DNA of 64,000 bases from Cyprinodon diabolis (lineage: Eukaryota; Chordata; Actinopteri; Cyprinodontiformes; Cyprinodontidae): positions 40,017,611 through 40,081,610 of the forward strand of contig CM060081.1 in the NCBI GenBank assembly GCA_030533445.1. Reading direction: 5' to 3'. The position numbers were made by a program, and so were the translations under genes. Each line of letters starts with the position of its first letter. Within the stretch, counting starts at the first letter, position 1. Below are positions 9,570 through 18,205 of this stretch, one piece after another. The notes below the pieces were generated by a model. The model was not told the DNA's origin and did not search any database. It saw only the letters and a program-made list of their open reading frames with translations.

Positions 9570-12131
9570 GAGACTGTATGTTATACCTCTGAAACATTAA
9601 AAGATTAATACAACAGAAAAAAAAACAGTAATGAAAATGAATCTGAGATAATTGAGAATGAAGAAGAATAAAAGAAATACGTTGCACCTTCTCAGCACAA
9701 TGCCAAACCCCCCCACAAGTTCAAGGTGGACATTAACAGCACTTCGCGCCTAGCAGAGATGCTTTGTTGTACCCTACAACACATCCTGGTTAGTTAGATA
9801 CAGCTTCACATTTTGTACTTTACAACATAGCTTTGACGTGTTTATTGTTTATACTTCACAACTAAATCTACGGCTTCCAGCTTCCAAATCATCCACCATA
9901 TTTTATGCGTTGCTTTATTCAAAGAAAAGTACATAGGATGCCACAAGAGTGAGGTCATTAAACACAGATGCAGTACAATGAAACACATCTAGTATCTTTC
10001 TCTTCTGGAGATGAAAATAAGGCAATGTCCTTGAAAATTCTTTTTTCTTTTTGTCTAACTTCAGATAAAATGTACCATATCTTCATCCATTCTATCTGCT
10101 GCAAGCTGCCGCATTCCTGAACTATACAGAAATTAACACAAAGTGACACTGAAAGATGTTCCTATGACCGTGTAACATGCCTTCCTTGACAGGCTCATCT
10201 CTCATCTCCACCTATGAGCTGGACCCTCTCTACTATCATTTTATTCTTATTTTTTCCTTGACCAAAGGTGCAGAGCACAGGGCTTCCTGACAGCAGAGGT
10301 CAGAACCAATTGCAAAAAGAGAATACGTTTCAATATTGTGAAAATTAAATGTACTTTAATCAATGATATAGCATAATCTCTTAACATGGGATGCTGTTAT
10401 TTTACTTTTGTACAGTTTGTACGCACCCCATATAATAGGTTATGAAGGTTATTAATTAAACAGAAACAAAAATAGACTATATTTTAGTAGCATATTAAAG
10501 CATGTTAAATATAACCCCCGTTTGATCAATATAACATTTTTCTACACAAAGCTATCCACAAGCTACAAAATGTCCTTTCTTTGCAGCATTTATAAAAGCA
10601 AACAATTTAAGAGAAATAAAGAGCAAAAATAAAAGCTTTCAGTAAGGACATATTTTTCTAGGATCACCTGATAATCTACAGAAATTTCTCAGCTTGAAAA
10701 TATGAATCTACTTAGTGCTCGGGATTCACATTCTGTGTTTTTCACATAAAATAATGTTAGCGTTTGGCTACGGACGGTGAATTGTTCCATGTGGCACACA
10801 TCCCCAAGTAGATTAAAACACCCACAGCCTCTAAATCTGTTTATGCTGAATTCAACTGGAAGCTGCAAGAGCACACATCATGAATATCAATTATTGCTAA
10901 AGTGGAGCTGTGAAAATTAGCAGGCCGTCGTATTGTGGAGGTTAATGGAAACTCAGAAGGTGTTTCTCTGTGGGATTAATACCAGTACTAAGCCACCGTG
11001 ATATTGTTGTCACTGAGTTTCAATATCAAAACGCAATGTATGCGTGCCCCCAAGATGGGTTGGTTATGTTCTTAAGTCAAAACATTTTATTAACAGAAAG
11101 TATAAGAAAAGAGGGACATATAAAATTAATATCCTTAAATATTTAACTCCCATTCGAATAAAAAGTTTTCCTTTAAAATTATTGACTCCATTCCAAAGCA
11201 ACCACAGCTAAATTACATTTTTTATCAACACAGATAACACAATCAGGATTTTAAAAAGTGTTTGTAAAAGAAAATGATATGATTGAAAGTATCATTAAAA
11301 GATGCATTATTTCGTCAAATATTGGGCTCACATTTTCCCCGTGGCTGACGGGGCGTACACACGATAGAACAAAAACCTTCTAATGTGAGAGTACGTCAGG
11401 GTGGTAAAGATGTAAAAATTTTATACTAACAACCTGCATCCTGCAATCCTGTATCTCCTCAATTGGTTCTCCTGTAGCTCATTAAAGAGGGCTCTCTTTC
11501 ATTGGAGAGTCATCTCCTGAGTAAACTACTCAGCCTAGTTACTGTCCTCTCGTGGCTGAAGTTCTCTCACTGCAGAGAAAATATTCTTCCAAACTTGTGC
11601 TGTGTTTGAAAGTGAAATAAAGACAGATGTATTTCCTTCTGCAGGCAAACCTTTATGTTTTAATCATGTCCTTGTTGTTTACTATGTTCTAACAAGCCTT
11701 CCCATATGTTTGTCAGTTTGGTCAATGTTTTGAGACATATTTTCATTCCTTTAAGAACATTTCTTAATTGATTCTTGTTTTGGACAAGTGGACAGAGCTG
11801 TTCTAGTGGTTAGAGAGCAGGGCGTTGGCGTCCTGGGGAGATCAAAACATTGTGAACCAAAGACAGCCACTTTGAATATGCTTCTTATGCAGTGTCCGGC
11901 AAAATTTCTAACTGGGATATTGGTTAAATGCAGAAAGCAAATGTTCACATCTGGGACATTGTAATGGTAAATTTCTTTTATTTTGAACATTGATATTTTC
12001 TAAGATCTTGCTCCCTATAGTCTTTTCCTATAGGTTAAGTCGTTTCTTTATGTGAGAAGAGTGGTAAGGAAAGCACTTAATTAAAGATATTTCATCCCAG
12101 CGATGCATGTTCTAAGCCTGTAATCATAATC
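9570..12131. other. Intergenic DNA, no gene recognised
   Basis: AT-rich with some complex, unique-looking blocks, for example 10870-11035 and 11440-11600. Short open frames (9958-10149 -, 10689-10874 -, 11751-11990 -) show no known domain. A stretch at about 11785-11830 (AGTGGTTAGAGAGC) resembles a tRNA A-box but has no B-box. Confidence 0.45.
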
Positions 12132-12300
12132 AATGATCCCTCACACCCCCACCAGGGACTGTTCTCCTTGCTGCCCTCTGGGAAGAGGCTTCTCAGCATT
12201 CACTGCAGGTCTATTGGGTTCTGCAACAGCTTCTCCCCCGCTGCCATCAGACTGTTGAATTCTAATCGATACTCAGCATCACACTTGAAAACATCATATT
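12132..12300 (+). pseudogene. LINE ORF2 C-terminal fragment (L2/CR1/Rex-type)
   Basis: The frame from 12132 reads NDPSHPHQGLFSLLPSGKR and continues through an SFSPAAIRLLN block. This is the conserved C-terminus found downstream of the reverse transcriptase in CR1/L2/Rex-type LINEs (a DPSHP, then LLPSGRR, then SFxPxAIRLLN pattern). The stop falls at about 12308. A 3'-UTR-like segment follows, with repeated GCACT-type words to about 12560. The 5' part is missing, as expected of a 5'-truncated LINE. Confidence 0.7.
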
Positions 12301-12302
12301 TG

Positions 12303-13065
12303 CACTGTGGCTGATTTTTTCATATTTATCTATATTGCATTGCACAGAGCCTTTTCATATCAATGTCTTTTGCCCCATGACTTTAAACTGGTTTTCCTTT
12401 TCTCCTACACTGTCTACATTGTTGATCACTGCTGCACTTTATAAATGCTAATGTTCATTTCACTGTTGTAAGCTGCTCAATCACTGTTGAATAGCTCTGC
12501 ATCGAGATTTTGTTTTGTATGCACTTGGTTTATACAAAATGACAAAGTTTCTCTAAGTCTAGGTGTAGTTTAGCCCTTCTTCTGTTAACTAGTATTCCTT
12601 CCCCAGTCTTCCTACTTTTCCTCTGCCTTAGCTGCTCAAAATACTTTCATGTCGGTCAACACTCTTCCCTCAGAATATGGGGTTAAGTGTTATTTTTCTT
12701 TGCTTTATCTTTCCATTAGATTGGCCAGTGTTTCTCCCGTTGCTTCAAGCCCTGTTCCTCCTGTGCTACCTCTGTAGGTTTTTAAGTTTTTTTATCAAAA
12801 TCTTTACAATGGTCTATCCAGCCTAACAACCAAGGTCAAAGAGAGCTTTTAAGGGATCAGAGGTTTTAAGAAATGGCCTCTTGGAGAGGAACTGTCCTCA
12901 TTATCGCAGCGACCTAAAGCAAGCCTTTGACCTAAGCAGAGAAAAGAGCAAGGGGCTACCCGCCCCTCCCACATAAGAAGCTGAAGAGCATGAAGCGAAG
13001 GTGTGATGTCTTTACTTTTGTAGATAAGTTGGGTAGATAAGATGAAGTGCATTGTCAAGATCAGA
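12303..13065. other. LINE 3' tail then intergenic DNA
   Basis: The first 250 bases are probably LINE 3' UTR. The rest shows no gene or known repeat. The minus-strand frame 12849-13094 runs into the LTR and is not a gene. Confidence 0.4.
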
Positions 13066-13070
13066 ATTTT
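13066..13070. repeat. Target-site duplication of element A, left
   Basis: ATTTT, repeated at 15662-15666 just outside the 3' LTR. Confidence 0.85.
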
Positions 13071-13181
13071 TGTCAGGATCCAGAGATCTGCCACCTGATC
13101 TCCAGCAGAGAGCGCTGTGGGCCTCCTGAGCTGATTCCTCTACACAGCTGGAGATCATCAGCTCATCAGAGGTCCACACTA

Positions 13182-13187
13182 CTTAAG
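13182..13187 (+). promoter_or_regulatory. TATA-like element of LTR A
   Basis: CTTAAG within ACTTAAGCAGC, 29 bp upstream of the predicted transcript start. It aligns with the better TATA (ATATAAG) in element C. Confidence 0.6.
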
Positions 13188-13210
13188 CAGCTGCCAGACC
13201 TTCCTTCGAC

Positions 13211-13221
13211 GCCGGAGTGTT
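13211..13221 (+). promoter_or_regulatory. Self-primer, predicted 5' end of element A RNA
   Basis: GCCGGAGTGTT is the exact reverse complement of AACACTCCGGC at 13776-13786, the primer-binding site. Its distance from the TATA-like box (29 bp) places the transcript start here. In elements B and C the fifth base is C instead of G, and the primer-binding site changes to match. Confidence 0.85.
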
Positions 13222-13697
13222 GCCCTAGTTTGGTTAGCGAACCTGAGCCTCAGAACGTCTGAACTTTACTAGTAGACTCTAGAGAGGAACTAGTCTTCTA
13301 ATCGCCTTTGTCTTTGTGCTCACAGGAAACCCTGAAGCTCTTGATGAGCTCCACCTAGAAACCTGCCTGCCTGCTCATGAAAGCCAAACCTGAAGATCTC
13401 AGTTTGGATTCCTTCTTCAGCTCTTGGATAGAGCAAGGAACAAACCCAAGCCAGAAACCTTCTAGCTCGGAACTAGACGCTGCTGCTGCTTAAACTCTCT
13501 GCCACATCTTTGACTCTGGACCTATGGTATCTCCCCTCACGGCTCAGTTACAATCTCCTCAAGGTACATCCTGATTCTTCTCTCTATCAATCCATCATCA
13601 GCCAGGCTAACCATACTCTCATCTCTCCAGAAACTCTGAGACCAGTCCCGGACCAGTACCAGAACCAGATCCAGTATTATATCATTGTACATCTTTC

Positions 13698-13703
13698 AAT
13701 AAA
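13698..13703 (+). terminator. Polyadenylation signal in LTR A
   Basis: AATAAA, 71 bp before the LTR end; a second copy lies at the equivalent place in the 3' LTR (near 15586). Confidence 0.75.
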
Positions 13704-13768
13704 CCTTGTTAAACTTTCCTTCAGACTCCGTTGTGTTCTGCATGTGGGCTATGTCCTTAAACCCAATC

Positions 13769-14845
13769 ATGACAGAACACTCCGGCCATCAACAAGACCC
13801 AGCGGAACACCTCCGAAGGAGGCTTGCGGCTCAAGAAACCCGGATCGAAGGGCAAGCCCACACCCTCCGTGAGTTAAATGCTTTTGTTGAAAATCAGAAT
13901 CAAGTTTTACAAAGATACGCTGGCTATGAGAGAACTGCTAACACCGCTCCAGTTGTACTTCCTGTTCCTGAACCACTTCCACCTCAAGGGTCAGAGGTAA
14001 CGACGTCACTTCCTGAACTCCGTCCTAGTTTACCTGAACGATTTTCCGGAAATCAGTCAAAATGTAAGGGTTTTTTGTTTCAATGTCGTTTACTCTTTGA
14101 AGGGTCTCCTGCCAGTTTTTCTACAGATAGAAGGAAGATCTCTTTCATTCTATCTCAACTCTCAGGCCGAGCTCTTGAATGGGCGGAAGCCAGATTTTCT
14201 GATGAAACCAGTTTTTCATGCACATATTCTGAATTTTTGAATGAATTTTCTCAGGTTTTCCACCAGGATTCAGATCAAACAATTGATTCCCGAGCCCTGC
14301 TTAATTTAAAGCAAGGAAATTTGTCGGTGGCAGAATTCTCCATTGACTTCCGGGTCAAGGCTGCAGCTTCAGGATGGAACGAATGTGCACTAAAGAGTGC
14401 TTTTTTCAAGGCTCTTAACGAAAACATTAAAGATGAACTCGCCACAATCGACGAGCCTTCTAGCTTGGAGTATTTAATCCGATTATCAATAAGATTGGAT
14501 AACAGACTTCGGATTAGAGATAAAGCTAGACAAAAGAACCATGGAATGTCTGCTTCCACCCCTGCATCTAACCACTCTTCTGTTTCTGTCAGATCACCAG
14601 GGTCCAGTACCAGACCAGGGATTAAGAATCAATCGCCTCCAGCTTCAGCTCAAGTCTCTCATTTCTTCTCCCCATCCACAGAAGGAGCGGAATGTGAACC
14701 CATGCAGATTGGTCATACAAGACTTTCTCCTGAGGAAAGGCAACGGAGATTCAAGGGGAACTTGTGTCTCTACTGTGGTGAGCCTGGACACTTTATTGCC
14801 TCCTGCCCGGCAAAATCAAAAGCCGGGGTCCGTCAGAGGATGTGA
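13769..14845 (+). CDS. gag: Element A Gag polyprotein
   Basis: Intact frame of 358 codons. The ATG (13769-13771) was chosen because gag in elements B and C begins at the same place with the same MTEH opening; upstream codons in the frame lie in LTR sequence. The N-terminal 60 residues are charged, heptad-like and probably coiled coil. Residues about 90-240 are the capsid-like retrotransposon gag block of the sushi/PEG10 kind, with a GFLFQCRLLF segment, an ALEWAEARF segment and a VAEFSIDFRV segment. A CCHC zinc knuckle (C-x2-C-x4-H-x4-C) sits at 14765-14806, near the C-terminus. Gag assembles the particle in the cytoplasm and packages the element RNA. The frame is uninterrupted although pol is gone, which fits either recent insertion or transposition of the deleted form. 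The stop lies in a degraded version of the gag-stop hairpin. Confidence 0.92.
   Translation: MTEHSGHQQDPAEHLRRRLAAQETRIEGQAHTLRELNAFVENQNQVLQRYAGYERTANTAPVVLPVPEPLPPQGSEVTTSLPELRPSLPERFSGNQSKCKGFLFQCRLLFEGSPASFSTDRRKISFILSQLSGRALEWAEARFSDETSFSCTYSEFLNEFSQVFHQDSDQTIDSRALLNLKQGNLSVAEFSIDFRVKAAASGWNECALKSAFFKALNENIKDELATIDEPSSLEYLIRLSIRLDNRLRIRDKARQKNHGMSASTPASNHSSVSVRSPGSSTRPGIKNQSPPASAQVSHFFSPSTEGAECEPMQIGHTRLSPEERQRRFKGNLCLYCGEPGHFIASCPAKSKAGVRQRM
13776..13786 (+). promoter_or_regulatory. Primer-binding site of element A
   Basis: AACACTCCGGC, one base after the LTR end and overlapping the start of gag. It matches the element's own RNA 5' end (13211-13221) rather than an evident tRNA 3' end. 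Confidence 0.8.
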
Positions 14846-14855
14846 GGAGTCTGAC

Positions 14856-14954
14856 TGGGTTCCCGGCTCCTATATCCTCGACACTACCCTCATCGAGGAT
14901 TTCGAGAGGTCTCTCCCTTCCACGTCTTCTGGACCGCCAAGAGGCGGTCGTTGA
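14856..14954 (+). pseudogene. Element A integrase tail (chromodomain end)
   Basis: The last 33 codons of pol, from WVPGSYILD to the terminal SGPPRGGR. The match to the ends of pol in B and C is close. It lies out of frame with gag and directly after its stop, so the intervening protease, reverse transcriptase, RNase H and most of integrase (about 3 kb in element C) have been lost in one deletion. Not expressed as a separate protein. Confidence 0.9.
14932..14949 (+). other. Pre-PPT hairpin, element A
   Basis: GACCGCC, loop AAGA, GGCGGTC: 7-bp perfect stem directly before the polypurine tract. Kept in A, B and C. Confidence 0.7.
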
Positions 14955-14965
14955 GAGGGGGGTAC
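14953..14965 (+). promoter_or_regulatory. Polypurine tract of element A
   Basis: GAGAGGGGGGTAC immediately upstream of the 3' LTR; plus-strand primer for reverse transcription. Confidence 0.85.
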
Positions 14966-15661
14966 TGTCAGGATCCAGAGATCTGCCACCTGATCTCCAG
15001 CAGAGAGCGCTGTGGGCCTCCTGAGCTGATTCCTCTACACACCCGGTGATCATCAGCTCATCAAAGATCCACACTAATTACGCAGCTGCCAGACCTTCCT
15101 TCGACGCCGGAGTGTTGCCCTAGTTTGGTTAGCGAACCTGAGCCTCAGAACGTCTGAACTTTACTAGTAGACTCTAGAGAGGAACTAGTCTTCTAATCGC
15201 CTTTGTCTTTGTGCTCACAGGAAGCTCTGGATGAGCTCCACCTAGAAACCTGCCTGCCTGCTCATGAAAGCCAAACCTGAAGATCTCAGTTTGGATTCCT
15301 TCTTCAGCTCTTGGATAGAGCAAGGAACAAACCCAAGCCAGAAACCTTCTAGCTCGGAACTAGACGCTGCTGCTGCTTAAACTCTCTGCCACATCTTTGA
15401 CTCTGGACCTATGGTATCTCACCTCATGGCTCAGTTACAATCTCCTCAAGGTACATCCTGATTCTTCTTTCTATCAATCCATCATCAGCCTGGCTAACCA
15501 AACTCTCATCTCTCCAGAAACTCTGAGACCAGTCCCGGACCAGTACCAGAACCAGATCCAGTATTATATCATTGTACATCTTTCAATAAACCTTGTTAAA
15601 CTTTCCTTCAGACTCCGTTGTGTTCTGCATGTGGGCTATGTCCTTAAACCCAATCATGACA
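14966..15661 (+). repeat. Element A 3' LTR
   Basis: 696 bp, TGTCAGGATCC to AATCATGACA. It differs from the 5' LTR by about 13 substitutions and an 8-bp indel at 13325-13340 versus 15220-15230. The self-primer GCCGGAGTGTT is kept at 15106-15116. Confidence 0.95.
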
Positions 15662-15666
15662 ATTTT
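15662..15666. repeat. Target-site duplication of element A, right
   Basis: ATTTT, identical to 13066-13070. Confidence 0.85.
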
Positions 15667-15732
15667 AAAATGATGTACTTTTCAAATTTTTCTTTTGTTA
15701 GTAAACTAACGTCACCTCCATTCTAAAGAAAT

Positions 15733-15896
15733 GCTCCAAATTAAATCTGTGATTTGTAACAAGTAAATGAATGAAGTTTATACTACTTAATTTATTAAGT
15801 TTATAAAGGCTTATAGGTTAAAAAAAATAAATTTAATTTAAGACAACTTAATTCAATTACTTGTTGACAATTTAAGCAATTCATTTAATTTGGAGC
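15733..15896. mobile_element. Short hairpin MITE
   Basis: 164-bp AT-rich block with perfect 14-bp inverted ends: GCTCCAAATTAAAT at 15733-15746 and its reverse complement at 15883-15896. Further inverted words inside (ACAAGTAA near 15758; TTACTTGT near 15857) extend the potential fold. No coding capacity. Family unknown to me. Confidence 0.65.
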
Positions 15897-17680
15897 TGCC
15901 CTTTTAAAGTGCAGTAGGGATGATGGCTACATGTAGACCAATATATCCTCGAGTCTTTATGATGCTACTGGCTGATGATTCAGAAGGAACAACTTCTGGA
16001 AGGCAATGAGTCAATGCAATCTGCTTGCTTTTTTTGCTATTTTTTTTACTTTACAAACTTGTTTGTATGATTTGGTGGAACTGACTGCATAGGACCTTAA
16101 TGCGTGTTACAAATTGGGATTAAAATCAATATTAAACTAAGTTGTACTGAACATATGAACCATACGTTTACTCTGTTTATGTGGTAGCTGACATCCCTAT
16201 AATACATAACTGGCAACTGCGGAAGGTTGCATGCATGCTGTGAGGCGAATGTACAAGTTCCTGTCAAACAGTCAACTGCAAACGGTTCAAAATGCATTCG
16301 TTTTTTTGCACCTCTGGAGTAACTGCTAACAATTAGTCAGCAACGGTTACTTAGGAATTGATTCAGAATAGGAGATCCCAGGGCAAGATAGCTCCAATGT
16401 TTTCATCTCTAGGGGAGTGTTTCTCCTTCTGAAGTTGTTTGAGTTGTAGAGCAGTAAACATAATGCATTTGAGTCCAGTAGTTGTGTTTCCTCCACAGGA
16501 TATCTGGAGGCTCATAGGATGAGGAAAGCTTCAGCTATTTCAGTTAAGTCTGCCATTACAAATAAGTTATATACAACCAAAGAGTCGATCCCCAGCAAGA
16601 AGGAAAAATCCTGTTTATTTATTTATTTATTTTTTTTACAACTCTACCATCCTTCATTACAAAATGTAGGATGTAGCAGAAAAAACACTTCACAAGCTTT
16701 CAACAGGGAGTTTCCCTCTGAGATGGAGGGAAATGTGTTTGTAGAAGTGCCTCTAAATTAGAGTGATCAGAGATTAACTAGAGTTAATCACCAGAACAAA
16801 AATAATGCACATCTGGAGCTAGCTTGCACATCCTGTAACAGATTCTCTAATCTTTACACATTAAGTAAAGATAAGATTTGAATCCTGGAATCTAAACAGC
16901 AGCTTGTTGCCTATACATTAGAATAAGGTAACTTTAAACTCTTTTTAGCAAAAGCATCACTCAGTTTATCAATGCTTTATAAGCAATATTAAGCTGATTC
17001 CAGTTTTACATATATTAACGTGTTTTGTATACTGTCTCAGTGATGTTCCTGATAATATCAGTTTATTGTCTTTCCTGATGTGCCTGCTACCCTTAATTTA
17101 TTTACTATTTTTTTGTCATTCTGAACTCCTGCAACAACTAGGTATAGTTCCTACTTTTATCATTGTAGATTTTGCAGGAATAACAACACAAAGAGAAACA
17201 GAGTTTTTTATCATTAGGATTATAAATCTGTGTAGCTTTTCTTAGCCGCTTGCCTGAAAAATGTTTCGTGGAATAGAGTCAACAATGGAGCTTTTCAATA
17301 ATAATGTCCACAGGTGTTGGATTTTGTTTAATTTCAAATTATACACAGCAAAGCCATTAGCCTTATCACAACCATCAGGGCGATATCTTATTGGCTCACT
17401 AATCCTAATTAACAGGGAATAAGGCTGATTACCTTTACCGGTTATCTTGATTTACCCATTAGGTAAAGAGGCAAATGAAAAAGGAACACATAATTGAGTC
17501 AACAACAACTATGATTACAGCATTAATGAGAGAACATTCAGAATAATCTCTGATTGTTGCCCATAGGATCCAGGCTTTTCAAAATCCTGGGGAGCATAAT
17601 TTCCATACACACATTCATAATTACATGATTTCTTTTTCCCAGGGAACATTCCCAAGTCTCCTGCAGTGCTTTGCTCCAAA
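15897..17680. other. Intergenic DNA, possible conserved non-coding block
   Basis: No gene recognised. The part from about 17230 to 17600 is complex and unique-looking with several TAAT/ATTA cores and little repeat character, so it is a candidate conserved non-coding element. Frames 16097-16297 (-) and 16519-16761 (+) have no known motif. Confidence 0.4.
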
Positions 17681-17685
17681 GACAG
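17681..17685. repeat. Probable target-site duplication, left (imperfect)
   Basis: GACAG, compared with GACAC at 18201-18205, four of five matching. Confidence 0.5.
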
Positions 17686-18200
17686 TGTCACGACATAGGA
17701 CAGAAGGACCCAGTGTTAAAGGCGAGACAGGCAGTGGATGAATTCAAAGCGTTTATTAAATAACGGTGCATGCTGTGGATCCGCAATATCAGCGGCTAGA
17801 GCGCTGCACCGCCCATCACTGGAAACTCCTGTTGGAGAAAAACACGGGTTCGCGACCATGATAATCTGTTTGCGGAGGATCATCCATTTGAGTCACTAAC
17901 CTGCTTTAACAGTTCAGTCCATCATCGGAGAACACGGAAGGATCCAGCCGGTGGGCTGCCAACGAGATGTGGTGCTTGCCGCCCAGAGTGTCCCAAATGC
18001 TGCAGCCCTGGAGAACATGCAAGAGTCTAAAACCAGGTCAGGGCAACAGATCATAAAAGGAGGGCTCAGAGGTTTCAGGAGTCCAAAGTCCAGTCAGGGA
18101 CACCGATCAGACTAGGAACAGGCTGGTTCAGGGTTCCAGAGAGTTAGACAGGTGAATGGAGTGAGCAATTTGCCCAGCCATTAGTGATAAGATCATGACA
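17686..18200 (-). mobile_element. Solo LTR, reverse orientation
   Basis: 515-bp block bounded by TGTCACGACA on the left and GATCATGACA on the right. Read on the minus strand it begins TGTCATGATCTTATC and ends with a GGGTCC block and TCGTGACA, typical of fish gypsy LTRs. The 5-bp flanks nearly match (GACAG, GACAC). Parts of it are clearly related to the block at 24300-25320, notably TTTAACAGTTCAGTCCATC in both. No internal region remains. Confidence 0.65.
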
Positions 18201-18205
18201 GACAC

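Larger units (their letters stand above)
13071..13774 (+). repeat. Element A 5' LTR
   Basis: Starts TGTCAGGATCC and ends AATCATGACA. It contains a TATA-like CTTAAG at 13182, a predicted transcript start near 13211, and AATAAA at 13698. Frames annotated inside it (13047-13262, 13510-13872) are not genes, except that the gag ATG lies within its last six bases. Confidence 0.95.
13071..15661 (+). mobile_element. Element A: sushi-type Ty3/gypsy retrotransposon, pol deleted
   Basis: 2591-bp element with two LTRs (704 and 696 bp), a perfect 5-bp duplication, an intact gag and a polypurine tract. Almost the whole of pol is gone: the sequence passes from just after the gag stop directly into the last 33 codons of the integrase chromodomain tail. 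By hand count the two LTRs differ at about 13 positions plus one 8-bp indel, so roughly 2 per cent. The element is non-autonomous; it could move only with pol supplied by a relative. It shares gag, chromodomain tail, self-primer, primer-binding site, pre-PPT hairpin and PPT with elements B and C but is a distinct subfamily in its LTR. Confidence 0.95.

Noticed and set aside
11785..11850. tRNA-derived SINE head (A-box-like AGTGGTTAGAG)
   Set aside because: No B-box at the right distance and no recognisable body; too weak to list as a feature.
13775..13795. A host tRNA as primer for element A, B or C
   Set aside because: The primer-binding site does not begin with a TGG-type match to a tRNA 3' end, whereas it is perfectly complementary to the element's own predicted RNA start in all three copies.
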